Shown: positions 25,216-38,314 of the stretch, in pieces | How the letters are laid out: each line of letters opens with the position of its first letter | How positions within the stretch are numbered: the stretch's first letter is position 1 | NCBI GenBank assembly: GCA_029207755.1 | Contig: JARCOQ010000008.1 | Coordinates: 32,400,521 to 32,464,520, forward strand | DNA from: Chamaea fasciata | Taxonomy: Eukaryota > Chordata > Aves > Passeriformes > Sylviidae | DNA: 64,000 nt | Direction of reading: 5' to 3' | Program-made: the position numbers and the translations under genes | Notes under the pieces: generated by a model | What the model was told of the DNA's origin: nothing | Seen by the model: only the letters and a program-made list of their open reading frames with translations | Databases searched by the model: none

Positions 25216-28200
25216 ACAAAGAGATCTTGGATAGGAAGTGGCTTCTTCAGCAGCCCCTTAGAACTGAGATATACAGAGGGAAGTAAGCCCAGGTGTTCTC
25301 TAGACATCCGAGAATGTAAACATCAAAAACTAGTTCTCTCACAAACTCTTTTTTTATACTGTGTTTTGGGTAACTGGGGAGAGGACTGAAATGTTCACTT
25401 TCCCATTCATAATGTGAACCATGTGATGGTGATGATGAGCAAGAACAACAACTGCTGCAAATCTGGTTGAAGCAGTAGCCCTTCCTTTGTTACTCCTGAC
25501 TGTCAAAATTGTCATCATTGGTTGCCAGTGATGGGAGTTGCGTCCACAAAATCCAGCTCAGAGCTTCTGATGATTGAGATAATTTGCTCTGAATTTCCAT
25601 TCAGTGGCTAAGTCCTATTAATCCAGCTTCTTGTTCATCCTGTGTTTAGATTCTTTATAGGAGTTGACAGTAAAGTTTTTCAGTCCATGCTGATAATTAC
25701 ACGTTGGCAAATAAACAGGTAACCATTATAACACATCAAATCAGCACCTATTCAAGCTTTGTGCGGAGCCTTTGATCAAGTACTTGATAGTAAGTCATGG
25801 TGTCAGTCAGTGTGCTGAACCAGAAGAGAGCAGGATGATTGTAAGAGAGATTCCTGCAATATTAAAGGAAGGGTCAGTCTACACAGCCTGAACTATGCTA
25901 ACCAAACTAGCAAGACCAGATTTGTAGCTGAAATAGCAAATTGATTATTGCCCTCCTTAATTTGTGTAATGTCTAGGGGACACTGAGGTTAATTCCATGG
26001 GCAGACGTGAGGGGGCAATGACTTCTGGTTGGAGAAGAAGTCTGCTGGCACAGATGGGTTCAGAGCAGCTCGTGTCTTCCTCACTTAAGCCTGTCACACG
26101 GAGAGATTTAAGCCATGCATACTGAATCACGTGTCCCGTGTCATTTCCATTTGTCAAATCACAAAACCATCCTCCCTGTCACTCTCTCCGCTATTTTGAC
26201 TTCACTGCAATAGTTTCTCTTGCCAAAAATGGCTGCTGCTAAGCATGAGCATTTCTGTGTTTTCTAAATTATTTTTCACGATCAGAAAGAGATTAAAAAT
26301 TTGCTCATACTATGTTGCAAAGCACTACTTTGAAGAGCAAAAGAGCAAAAGCTTTGCACGAGTGATAAGCAATAACCATTCCCTGATATTTATTGTGTTG
26401 TAGAATATTTGGGTGCACAGAGAAAGGGAAAAGAAGGGATGAAAGCACATCCCAATTTGAGTTTAGGGAGCACAGGTCCTTCCATAGAAAACAGAGAGGA
26501 TGAGGCTTTTGGGGCTGCTGCTTTGAGTCACTCCTTAAAAGGGGAAGAAGGGCTAAGTGAAACATTTCTTTGCTCCCAAAAGATACAATTTCTCCTTTTC
26601 ACCAGCTCTGATATGCACCTGACCTGTAAGACAGCTTGGTTTGTGAAACAAGCGGAAAGCTAATGTGAAAAAAAGGCTTCTTTTGTTTTTTTGATCTCAA
26701 TCAGCTCGTCGAGGGATCTGTTGATTTGGCACATATAGCACAAAGTGGGGTGTGAGACTGAGAGGCCAGGAGCAGTAGGATAAGTGCAGGGAGATTTGGC
26801 TGTTCCTGCTGGGAGCTGCTGGCTCAGCTCAGCCCTCTGCTGTGCCTGGACCCTCTCCTGTGGGTCCAGCAGCCTCCAAGGGCCCCAGATGTCTTCACTG
26901 ACTAGAGTGACAAAATGACCCACTGCTTCCCCTTCTGCTCTGGTGGCAATGATGGCTGGTGTTGTCATCCTTGAATGTTAGCTTTTCCTTCCTCTTCTTT
27001 CATCCTGTGTGATCTTGATTTTTTTTTTCTCTTTTTTTTTTTTTTTCCTTTGGAATCAGGAATTATAGTAGTCTTTGGTAAATCTTTATACCACGTTAGG
27101 TATATCATCAGTGAGTAAATGATGGAAGGGTTTTTGTGGCAAATAAAACTAACTTTACCTTCTTGACTGTGAGTAAGGTATATCCAGAATTTCTGCTTTA
27201 TGGCTATGCTCAGGAACAACACGCTTAAAATCTGCTTTTTGGTGTGTGTCCTGCCACACCTGTAACAATGTCAGAGTTCAGTGCCAAGCCCAGTGAAGCT
27301 CCCTTTCACTTGTGTCACATCTGGGGTCTTTGCCTTTTGGCAAGCAGTCAAAGCCTGATTTAGCCCTTTGCAGGCATTAAGCCCTGCTCTTAGACATCGT
27401 AGCTCATAAGACTGTGTCCAGTGTATGGTGTGAAATTAATCAAAAGGAAACAAAATTAATGACCTGCTGTGGTGCCATCCATCACGATATCTCTCAGCAG
27501 GTGTGAAATTAACTTGCCTTGACTGTGGATTAAATTGAACGGCATGACGTGAACCTACGGGAACTGTTTCCGTTAGGACTGGGGAGCGAGCAAGTGTTTT
27601 TAAAGATTCCAGCTTAATGAACTGCTTATGCCATGCACTGGATAGTCTTATGATCATTTAACAGCATGAGTGTAGATTATGCTCCCTAAGAAGATCAAGT
27701 ATTACTGTATCAGTAAAAATTGTTAAAGGCAGGCCGCAGAAATGTGGTTTTAATTTCTGTAATTACTGCGCACCAGATGGTGGATGTGTACTTCTTTCCA
27801 GCATAAGTACTTCAGCTCAAATATAAGCAGTTGTGATCTTTATTTACAATTCATCAGATTTTAGCCTAGGTGATAACAATTCCTTTGTTATGGCCCGTTA
27901 TGACGACCTTCAAAGAAGTATGTAGACAAAACCTCACTGTTGTTTGTTATGGTTACAAAACCTCTTTCTCCTGGGGTTTGTTTGGGTTTTTTTTTCTCCC
28001 AGATCTTAGTTACAGTAATAGCAAAACTACCCACTAATATTCACTACCCACTAACTTTGTTTCAGAATAAGTTATCCAATATTAGAATATGTACTTATAA
28101 CATTTGGTAAATCCTAGTTAATTTAAGAGCGATACTACAAAGATGCAAAATGCGTAACAAGTTACTAACAACTTGAGAGAAATGAGGTAAATGAAGGAAA

Positions 28201-28427
28201 TGTATTTCCCAATTCGAATCTAAAGATATTCTGGCAACTATTTTCTTCTGTCCAGTTCTATTTGCTCATATGCAAACACTTTTTCCTCCATAGTTGCTCT
28301 GGTAATTGTTTTTCAAAGGACCTATTATCATTGTTGTGGAAGCTCTCTTTGACTTCCAAGTTCTTAGTGGATTTTTGCTGTGTATGCCCAGAACATTGTC
28401 CTCTAAAATGTTCAGAGTCATCTCAGC

Positions 28428-28453
28428 CCTTTGGAGAATGCCTTTGGAGAATG
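28428..28453 (+). repeat. 13-bp tandem duplication
   Basis: CCTTTGGAGAATG is present twice in direct succession (28428-28440 and 28441-28453) with no mismatch, which suggests a recent small duplication. Confidence 0.9.
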
Positions 28454-31400
28454 TTTTTGCCCTTGGCAGAAAATAAGTTGTGTATGGATTTGTTGGTTTT
28501 TTTTTGGTTTTGCCTGCCTGCTCTCCCCCTTAAATTGTAAATACACGTTTCCAAGAGTTAAGGAATTTTCATGCTTGTGATTAGGAGGAGGACTTTGTTA
28601 GTTGTTGCATGGCAGCTTTCTTTGAAGTAGGACTGGCATGCAGCCATTAATACATTTTCAGGATAAGGTATCCACAGTATTGGCACACACTTGATAAACT
28701 GGTCTTGATAAGTTGATTCATTTGACCTCTTATTAAGTGCTGTCTGTACTTTATACAAGCAGTACTCTTTTGTTTAAATTTTGTTGATAAGAAAGAAGTT
28801 AGGCTGGTGAAAGTTAATTAATTCTTTAAGGTTGTAACAAAATTCTGTGGATTTTGTGTTGGAAGATAATTCTGACATGAGCAGTACTGAGATGGTTTTG
28901 GTTCATAACACACGTGGTGTACCTACTGAGAAATGTTAGGGTTGTTCTAGAGTTACCCCCCTCAAGTGCTGTGTCACTGGCAGGACTTTCTTCAAGGACA
29001 AACCCATAAGGTGTAGCTCTAGAATCATGAGATACTGCTGGGACTGAAGAGCTCTGTAGGCCTTTTGAGTAGGGCTGACAAGATATTTTAGAAGTTTCTT
29101 CTTTCCTTGGAAGGAAACATCAGCCTTGGTACCCATTTCAAAATGAGGAGGTAAGCAATTCATGGAGGTCTAATGCTTTGTAACATTATAAACATTAACA
29201 AAGTCCATCAAGCTTTTAACAGAGAACAAAGATTATGTGATTGCTGTGTCAGTCGTATTTCAGCTGGGGCTTTGAACTGCTTTCTTTCCTGCATTAGAAA
29301 ATTATTATGTTGATATGAGTGTAAAGGAACTTACTCTTAAGGCTTAGATTGTAACACAATGCTCTTTCAACCTTCCTTATATTGAAATCAACCCAGGGAT
29401 ACTGTATTCAATTGTCTGCCTGCAGTTTGGGTTTTACATTACTGGGTTTATTTAATTGAACTCCTTCCTGCCTCTTATTGATGGCTTTTGTAGTTGTTTA
29501 TGCTTTTTTAATTAATTTGTAGCTCCAGGGGAGATGGGGAGAGGAAAGGAGATAGCAGTTTACCTTCTTTTGTGGAACTTCTAGTCTTTGAAGACAAGTG
29601 ACAAGTCAAGGAGGAGTGCTCTCTGACAGCTGCGTCAGCAAGAAAATTTAACTGTCCTGGCAAACCTTTCTGTCAGCCCACTTTGGCAGGAAAAAGGCCT
29701 TTCATGGCTGTTTTCCACGACAGGCTGTGTAAGTTGGGTCCCACAGCTCTTCACTGGGTCTTGCATTCAAACTGAGTTTGTGTTGGCAGGTTTTGCTTTA
29801 TCCCCTCGTAGCTGTAATATCCTATCACATGAGAGCATGAAGGGAAGGTTTCTTCACTGCAGGGTCTGATTGTTTTTTATGCATCACTGCTAGATTGTGG
29901 TATGAAGAGAACTCAGATTTCTCTACTTTGCCTGTAGCATGAATATGCAAACTTGGTTTGTCAGAGTTAAGCAGTGTGATGTTACATGCCTGTGAGTATG
30001 GGTTCCTGAGAAACTATTTGGATTTGGCTGAATATGACTGTGAACTGCAGCTAAAATTAGCAGAGGTGGCCCACTGCAAGTAAGCTGATCCAAGGGGGAG
30101 AAAAGCAGAACAAACTCAAACAAACCTTGTTCAAACAAGCTTGTTCAATGCCATTTGCACAAGTGATACTGTGATACAGATGTCTGCTGATTGCACGCCA
30201 TGTCTACAGGGCGTTGTTCACGTGCCAGGTGATGCTGACAGTACTTTACTTTCTGATGGGTTTGTCTATTAGCAAAGATGAGGGAGTAAACACTGGTTAA
30301 ATCATTGGGCAGGTTTTGGTTGTTGGGCTTGTTCTGGTGTTTTTAGGATGCAGGGGTTTGGGGGCATTTTTTGGGTGGTTGTGTGTGAGGAGTGAAAACT
30401 TTGTTTGGCTTTTTTTCATGACATTTTCTATATTTTCTCAAACTGCAGTCCATAAATGTCCCTTCCCAAAGGAATTGCTGGTCTGTAGACTTGTGATTGT
30501 CATTGTAACTCAGCCAGGGAGAGACAGAAACTTGTTGTATAAGAAGTCAAAAATGGTGATATTTAATAAGAGGTTTATTCTGCATGGCAAGAATTTAAAC
30601 TATTGTTTAATTAGCAGGCAAACCACTTACTTTGCCCTCTAGTTCAGTACGTGTTATGAAGGTTTATGACACTGATTCATTTAGCTGATTACAGCTCATA
30701 AATGTCACCATCAAATTAGTCAAAATAAGAGTGTTGAAATGTCTTGCTGCCATTAGCTACCCATTTGGTTTGGTTCTGGTGACAAGTTTGTAGATAAAGC
30801 ATGAATTTTAGAGTTGAAGATGTCATAGGACTTGAGTACTGTGCTGCTTCTCATTATGGAAAGAGTCAGCCTTTATCTAAAAGTTGTAGCTGAAACTTAT
30901 TTCCGGGTTGTAGCTACTCCTTGCCTCTCCTTGTCAGCAGTGTCAGTCACTGAGCTGCACCAAGGTTAAAAGCCATTAAAATTGTGATAATTGTCAGTAA
31001 GTCAGTGATGCCACTTCTGGGAACACAGTTACCAGAGAGATGCTTTCATTGGATATTTGTGGTTTTGCCCAAATGGCAGTCAGTCAAGACGTGGAGCTTA
31101 ACAATGTGAGCTGAAGTGGCCACTTCTTTAGCAGTGCAGCTAATGACTTCCAGATGCAGGTTATTGTAATATGCTCAAATACTTTACACGTATCCTGGAG
31201 TCTGCATCTTAGAAGACTTGTCACTGTGAAAAGGAAGCCAGACTGTAGGAGAGGCAGTGATTTTATTGTGTGGCTTTACATCAATAAATTTCAGAAATTG
31301 TCGGAGATTATCTACTGTTTATTGGTTTGGTTTTTTTTACATATAGAAAATAAGGTATGGGAATGTACAAGGAAAGTAGTCCATAGCAGTGACAGAAGAA

Positions 31401-33374
31401 GTGTCACCTGGTCCCTGATCATTTTAGGGAAACTAAAGCAGCCTGTCAGATAGCTTTTGTTTGTTTGCCTGATGGGGTGCATTTAGAGATGTATGTCTTA
31501 AGTGACTGAAGATATGTATTTTTTTAAACTGTCACATTAAACTAGAATGTCACTTTTAGTTAGTCTCTGTTCGGAGGCAGATCTCCTCTGTTTTTAATAA
31601 TTTATGTGTAAACTGTGTGAAAGATTTAAAATGTGACAGCTCTGAAATAAGAAGATTGATACTGCTCTAGTGTGATCTGATTTGGATTCTGACCTAATTT
31701 CTTTTAGTTAGTGATTGGTATAGGACTTGTGGGGTGCATGAGCTTATGACTTTTCGAGATTACTGACTGATATTTTTAGGTTACCAGCTAATCCTGTTTA
31801 GGAATGGGATTTTCATCTGAAAACAGACAGCTCCTTAAATTCTTCCTGTTTTACTTTAGAATGACAACTGGAAATTGTGCAGAAAAAGCAATGGATTGTT
31901 TGCTTATTTCACACTGTCTTGTGCTGTGGCTTTCTGCTACGTGATTATTTTCTGTGTGCACAAGTTTAAAAAAATGCTATTTTTCCTCAATATTTAAATA
32001 AAAGTAAAATCTTCCATTGAAGCTGTTAATTTTGCACGTGCTCTAAAAAAGGTATGAGAAAGCATTGTGTACACTTTGCCCCAAACATGTTCTGAGCCTT
32101 TCAGCCTGGATTTTTCTCTTTTTTTTTTGCCTTGTAGCTGTTTGCAAAGCAGCCAGACCATAGATAAACTTAACAAATGCAAATTCACACTTCCATTTGC
32201 TTACTCAACAGCTGTGTTCCATATATAAACACTCACTTCCAGATGTTTTTCTCCTTGTTAGCAGTACCTTTCATGTGCTTGTAAGGTATTGCAGAGAGAG
32301 CCCTGTTCTTCAGTTCCACGCTTAGTGAGGGGTTGCCATCTGCTGTGTGAGTCTGTTTGGAAGGTAAGCGTTTTGTCACCTGCTCCTGCAGATTGAGACC
32401 ATAATGCTTTACCAGCCTTATTTATGAGGTCACCTCTGCGAATTTTTATTCAACTTTGTGAAAAATGTAAGGAAGCAGAAAAATTGTGGCTATTGTATCT
32501 TGGATGCTGGAACGTTATATGGAGGATTTCAGCTCCTGTAGCAGTTTTGTTTCTGTTTTCTATGTCCTTTATGATGGGAAAGGAAGCCAAACTGGGGTGG
32601 AGAAATGACAATTTGCACTGTAAGTGTGAAGTGTATGAGTAATATCGTGTTGTATTGACAATATTGCTGAAACTGTGTGGGTTTTGTTGCTGGCTTGGCG
32701 TGCTAATATTGATAGGCTTTGCCCATTTCAATGAAAGGACATGTATTGGACTGAGCTGGATGTAAATTTCTGTGGGTCCCCCTGCCCCAAGTTTTGCTGC
32801 CTCAAAAGAGCTCTTGCAGTGCACACTCTGTGTGCTGAAGGCTCTTCTATTCCCATTGCACAGATAATTCCCCTAATGGCTTGGTGAGGTCTTTAACTCA
32901 CTGGAAAAAGGGCTGAAGTGAAAGGGAGGGGAGTAGGAGGATGTCACCTTCATGTGGGAGAATGTCGTGCCTGATGTGACATCCCTGCATGCTGGAACCC
33001 AGTTACAGTCGTGCTCCTGTCTCCTGAAGGCAGAAGAGGTGCAGCTCTGGGGGCACTTGTCAGCAGTGAAAGACAGCAGCCACATCCCAGGAGTTCTCCC
33101 ACACACATCAAGATGAACTTTGCAGGGCTTTTTGCCACCGTGTTTCCTTCCACAGCAACTCTTGAGAGTTATTGAGGGTGTGTTTAAGGAAGAAATCAAT
33201 TCAGCTACTGTTCTTAAACAGCTATTGGGGTAGAGGGAGCATTAGGTCTCATTGAGGCTTTATGTGCCTCTTTTGTCCCTTCAGAACTGCCTTAACAACT
33301 GTCCACTTCTACTTCCTTTTCTTCCTTTTCCCTTCTATTTCCTCTGCAGTTCCTGTTTATCATTTGTGGGTTTC

Positions 33375-33396
33375 TTTTTTTTTTTTTTTTTTTTTT
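33375..33396 (+). repeat. T22 homopolymer
   Basis: An uninterrupted T-run on the + strand in intron 1. No retroposon body is recognised next to it on either side. Confidence 0.9.
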
Positions 33397-35163
33397 ACTC
33401 CCACAATATAGAAAGAAATAATATCAAATAACTGCCGAACTTGATTGACTTGCATTTCTTAAATCTGAAAAAGCTGAAATTGTAGAGATTTGGTAAACTT
33501 ACTTAATCATTTGTATGAAGCTGATCTGAATATTGTATAAATCATACAGAGCTTCAGCTTTCTGTTCTTTACTTCCCTGGCAGGAGTCACATGGAAGAGA
33601 CAATACTGCCTAGATACTCAACTTCTTTGGATAATTAATTTACTTTATTTTTAATCATACAACCCAGATTTTGAGGTATCAAAAGGAGGCTGTTTGTGGG
33701 AATGGTTTTGACTTAATCTCTGTATGTGTGCATGGGATAAGCACATTCATTACACTAGGGGAGACTTGGAGCTGATGTCAGAAGTGCTACTTTAGTTTTA
33801 CTCACTTCCAGCAAATTCCTGAAGAGTGCGTGTATACATGGATACTTGGTAAACAGGCATTTTAAAGCAGAACTTTGAAGTCTTACTCATAAGGCAACTC
33901 AGACAAACCAGAATCCTTTTCTGGGGATGAAGGTACCTGGAGGAAGATACTACTGAAAAGAACCAGCGGGAGGATCTTTAAAAAGGACCTGAAATTAGGT
34001 ATACTGTATTCTGGTGTTGCCTTAACTTGAATATCAGAATCGACCAAGCTTGTCTTTAATGACTTGGGATGAAAGAAGATTCTTTTCACACACTTGTTTA
34101 ATGATACTTTGCAGTGTGTTCTGGGACTGTCTGGGAAACAGAATGGGCTTGATAGTAACCTGCATAAAATTTCATTGATAAAATGCTGTAATTATGGAAA
34201 GCTGTTGAGTGGAGGAATGTCTATAGCTATGCTTTCAGACTGGATATACAGTTCTTTCAAAGCGTTTTCAAAAGACTTGTATCATTTACTCTGATAAAGG
34301 CAGCCAAGATTTGAGGCCAAAAGCATTTACTTGCATGTTAGAAGCTGTGTTGATGAAGGAATGCTTATTGCTTGGAGGAAAAAAAGAGGTTTTCCGAGAT
34401 TTTAATGGCTTTTTCTAGTAAATGGTTGCAAGATTTATAGTATTGGCTCCAAAATTCTTTATCTGTATGGGTTGTTTGTAAAAGCCAACTGTGCATAAAT
34501 CAAGTAAGATGCTTGGAATAGATATTTGAAGCATGAAACTTATTAATTTAGTCTTTTAAAAGCCTATGCAGTATACCAGCTTGGTACCCTGGACTGTGTC
34601 TCCAATGTGTATGTTCTCATTTGGTTGACTTTTCCTGCTGCTGTTGTTGGTGACTCTGAGTTTGGTTACATACAGACTTATGTTGATGCTGTTCTTTGGT
34701 ATTTACAACTGTGTTGAAAATATTTCACTTACAGCAGATCAAGATGGGCAAATGTAGGCTTATGGTAGTAACAGGATAATTCAAGTAAGTGTGAGAAGCA
34801 TTAAAATACCTTGTTTTTTTAAAACATTTTCACAGTTAACAACACAGCTGAAACTGTTAAATTGTGCTTAACCCCTGAGTCATCTCATGCTTAGCACTTT
34901 ATGTTATCCTGTATTTCAAGCACCATATCTACGTGAAGAATAGTATTTGGTTTTTCACAGATGATGCCATGCTAACAGGAATACGAACTGAATTGCTGCC
35001 ACAACGTTTATGGATACTTTCAGAATTCCCATGTTAATGTGCACCATGGTGTGTGTCAATGTGCTGTGTCTGGTTTGAAGTGTTCAGGCTTGAGTGGTTT
35101 TCCACACGGTCAGAATGAGTTCTTACCTACTTAACTTTTGACTGGAGAAGTTCTACCTGTTAA

Positions 35164-35235
35164 GGGACTGCAGCGTCTGGCATGGGATGAGAGGCTGAGA
35201 GAGCTGGGACTGTCCTACGTGGAGAAGAGAAACTC
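35164..35235 (+). mobile_element. Short CR1 LINE fragment, sense
   Basis: GAGGCTGAGAGAGCTGGGAC (near 35190-35209) followed by TGGAGAAGAGAAACTC matches the CR1 segment that normally precedes the last about 330 bp of the element. The upstream GGGACTGCAGCGTCT is a diverged form of GGGCTGGAGCACCTCT. The downstream part of CR1 is missing or too diverged to follow. Confidence 0.75.
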
Positions 35236-36434
35236 TTATTAATTTTCATGGATGTCAGACTGGGGAGAAAGGTGAAAGTTTTCTTCTGTGAAGAAGAAAG
35301 GGACAGATTCCTCTTGATGGTGCTCCATGAAAAGACAAGCTGCTTTAAGATAATATTTCAAGATAAATTTGCTTTATGTGTTTCTTGTATGTTCCAGAAA
35401 TATGTCTGTCACTATCACAAACCTTTTTATATATTTGTAGTATAGTATTTATTATATATTACTATATTATTATATAGTATTTATTTGAATTACTTGAATT
35501 ATGTGATGGACCTAAATAAAAAAATATTCATCCCTCACAAAACCAAATAAAAACTTTACAGCATTGGAGAAAAACATGTGATCTAAATAGAAAACCAGAA
35601 CACAGATAAAAGGCCGTCTTATATTTTAATAGTACATTTTAAAGTAGAAGTATTGAATATGTGCTGGGTGAGATTTATGTGATGGTGGCTCAGTGTGTCA
35701 CTAGACTAAGGCAATTAAATACTTAGGAGGAGCAAGGGAAGGTCAACTGGCATTTTAAAAGCCGGATATGAAATGCTACCCTGTCAAAAGTAGTCTTGCT
35801 TTTATGCAAGCTACCACTTAACGGGTGTTGGAAAACAAGGACACTTTTTGTATTGAGAAACACCATGTTCATGTTCAGCCAAATGAATGATTTTTTAAGA
35901 AGTTGAAAGTAGTTTTGGGGGTTTTTTTTCCAATCTTATATTTCAAAAACAGAAATTGAATGAGTTGCTCAGTCACTTTGCAAGGCTGTAACAATGGGTC
36001 ATTGCCAGGCACTGCAGTAGGGGTTAAGGATGATGGAGAGATCAGGCACAGTGCTGAAAACAGAAATGTAAGGAGAGAAATGCTGATTTTGGGTCAAACT
36101 GTTTCTTTTACTACTTCAAAGGTACCTTGTTGACGATCTTTTATAAAAAGAGACTTAAGTGCATTCAGTGGGTGGTTAGCCACTCAGTGTATTTTGTTTT
36201 ATTTTCCTAAATGAAGCTATCTGATACTTTCACTACTTAAGAAAAAAGAAAAAAAGGAACAAAAATGTATGAGTGGAAGTGATTTTATAGTAGTTTTCAT
36301 TTTCTTTTTACTGTAAATGAATGCACTTTCACTTTGAGTAACATCATTTAGATAGATTTCTGAGTGATGGAAATTATTCCCTCTTAAAGTGCTGCCAGCC
36401 ACGATGATTTATTTTTTTTGTAACTGAGAAGTTC

Positions 36435-36556
36435 ACCTCTAAACCATGTCCCTAAGAGCCATATCCATGTGACATACCCATCCCTGAGGAATGGTGGCTC
36501 CCCCACTTCCCAGGGGAGCCTGTGCCAGTGCTTGACAGCCCTGTCAGTGATAACCC
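36435..36556 (-). mobile_element. CR1 LINE fragment, antisense
   Basis: CTAAACCATGTCCCTAAG, then TCCCTGAGGAATGGTGGCTC, then CCACTTCCCAGGGGAGCCTG, then CAGTGCTTGACAGCCCTGTC follow the order of inverted CR1 3' sequence. The extreme 3' end of the element is not present here. Confidence 0.85.
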
Positions 36557-37300
36557 ATTCACCTGCCTCTCCTGTTCACTAAATCTACTTCAGTTTGCAA
36601 AGGATAAAAGGCTTTCCAAGGTTTCTCTTCTCATTTCTTTCTCCTTACTTTGACTGTAGCCTGGGCCAGGTCCCTGTGGGCTGTCACTGTCCCTGTGCCA
36701 TCAGCTGTGCAGTGCTGGTGGGTTTTAAGGAAGAACAGCAGCAGCCCCTGCCTGCTGCAGCCTCTGCAGCCTCCTCGCCAGCCTTGCCCTGTACTCCTGG
36801 AGGCCACCTTTCTTAGCAAGGGGAACTCCAGAAAGAGCAGAAAATTCCCTTGCAGGGGGCCCAGCGTTTCAGTGCACAAGTCCTGGCACCAAATAAATCC
36901 AGTGATGCCTGAATTTATTGAATTTATTTAGATTCTGCTGGACCTGAGGAAGATGTAATACTATTAGATCTTCAGGTTTGAGTGACTGACCCAGGCAAAC
37001 TTTTTCTGAACTAACTGGAGACAGAACTGTGCAGTGTTCCTAAACTCTGCTGTCCCTTCTGCCTGTGGGTTTAATGAGTCCTGTCCTGGAAGGTCAGTCT
37101 GTCCTGCCTGTGAGCCACATTTTTATTCCATCTGTTAATGTGAATGTTCTGAAGATGACGCCAAGAAAGAGTTTACTAAATATACCCACTTTTTGTGGGA
37201 AGAGATAGTCCTTGAACCGATCAAGTTCTTTTTCTGAGTACCACAATTAAACTGATTTTGACCACCCTCTCAAAAGTCAAGTGCTGGAAAATGACTTCAC

Positions 37301-37309
37301 ATATACATA

Positions 37310-37340
<31 letters not shown>
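37301..37340. repeat. (AT)n microsatellite
   Basis: About 40 bases of alternating AT with a few interruptions (ATAC, ATGT). It is adjacent to a GATA repeat 33 bases further on, so the locus is likely to be length-polymorphic. Confidence 0.9.
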
Positions 37341-37372
37341 AATGGATGAAGAAGAATCTGAAGAGAAAGGAG

Positions 37373-37373
<1 letters not shown>

Positions 37374-37409
<36 letters not shown>

Positions 37410-37410
37410 T
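37374..37410. repeat. (GATA)n microsatellite
   Basis: About nine uninterrupted GATA units, which is long enough to be polymorphic. No gene feature overlaps it. Confidence 0.95.
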
Positions 37411-38290
37411 ATGTTTGTCTAAATTTTCTATAGAATATACTGTATATTATTTTTAATATATAATATTGATTATGAAGCTATTTATATTCATAACATATAA
37501 AATGCACTACTATAAAAATATCTTCAATTCAGGTGCTAAACTGGTACAATATAAAAAGCAGAGCTGTAAACTTGGATTTCTTGTTCTGAAGAAGAATAAA
37601 GCTTAAAACATGCAGGTCTCTTAATTTTTTTCCACGTTTAGGCAAATCACAAAGAGTAGCTGAAAAGATAACTTTCAGTACCAGTATTCAAATCTCAAAG
37701 TTTTCTTCTTCTCATGAATTCTTGTTACAGCTATGATTTATATTTCCAAAGCATAATATTCCAAATCCTGAAGAATTTTTTTTATTTCCCTCCCTCTTTA
37801 ACACGTTAAGAAGGATGCGGGGAGGGAGAAAGAAGAAATAAGCTGGTGCTGAAAAATTCCAACCTCACTCCTACTCTTTTATAAATTGCTGCTAGTATTC
37901 CTGTCTCCATGTGTGAGCCCGAGGTCTAAGCTTGAGGTTTAAACTATAAACAGAGATGAGATAATTTTGTACAGGAATAAATGTGCACAGATGGAGATAA
38001 TCAGAAGTGACTTAAATGTGTGGGCTTTTCGGGAGGTGCCAAAAGCCCACCACACCACGCTGACGTTGATGGGGACTACAGGTGTGAATTATGCTCAGCC
38101 ATAGCCCCAGCCTGCTTTGTAGAAGGTGTTCAGACACCTACAGGAGTACCCAGGAGTGTCTCATTAAGTGCTGTGGGAGTTGGGGATTTGGGCGTGTTCA
38201 TAAATCTCTGAGACGCCTCTTTGCATATTTATTGAGATTTCTTTAAAATTCTTGCTGTGCTGTTGACAGTTGCCATAATTAAAGCTACTC

Positions 38291-38314
38291 TTTTTTTTTT
38301 TTTTTTTTTTTTTT
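38291..38314 (+). repeat. T24 homopolymer
   Basis: An uninterrupted T-run in intron 1 following AAAGCTACTC. The flanks do not show a recognised retroposon. Confidence 0.9.

Noticed and set aside
26660..26968. 102-codon minus-strand open frame in a GC-richer patch
   Set aside because: It looks slightly protein-like but has no recognised motif, and a chance frame is the simpler explanation. It is noted only as part of an unexplained GC-richer patch.
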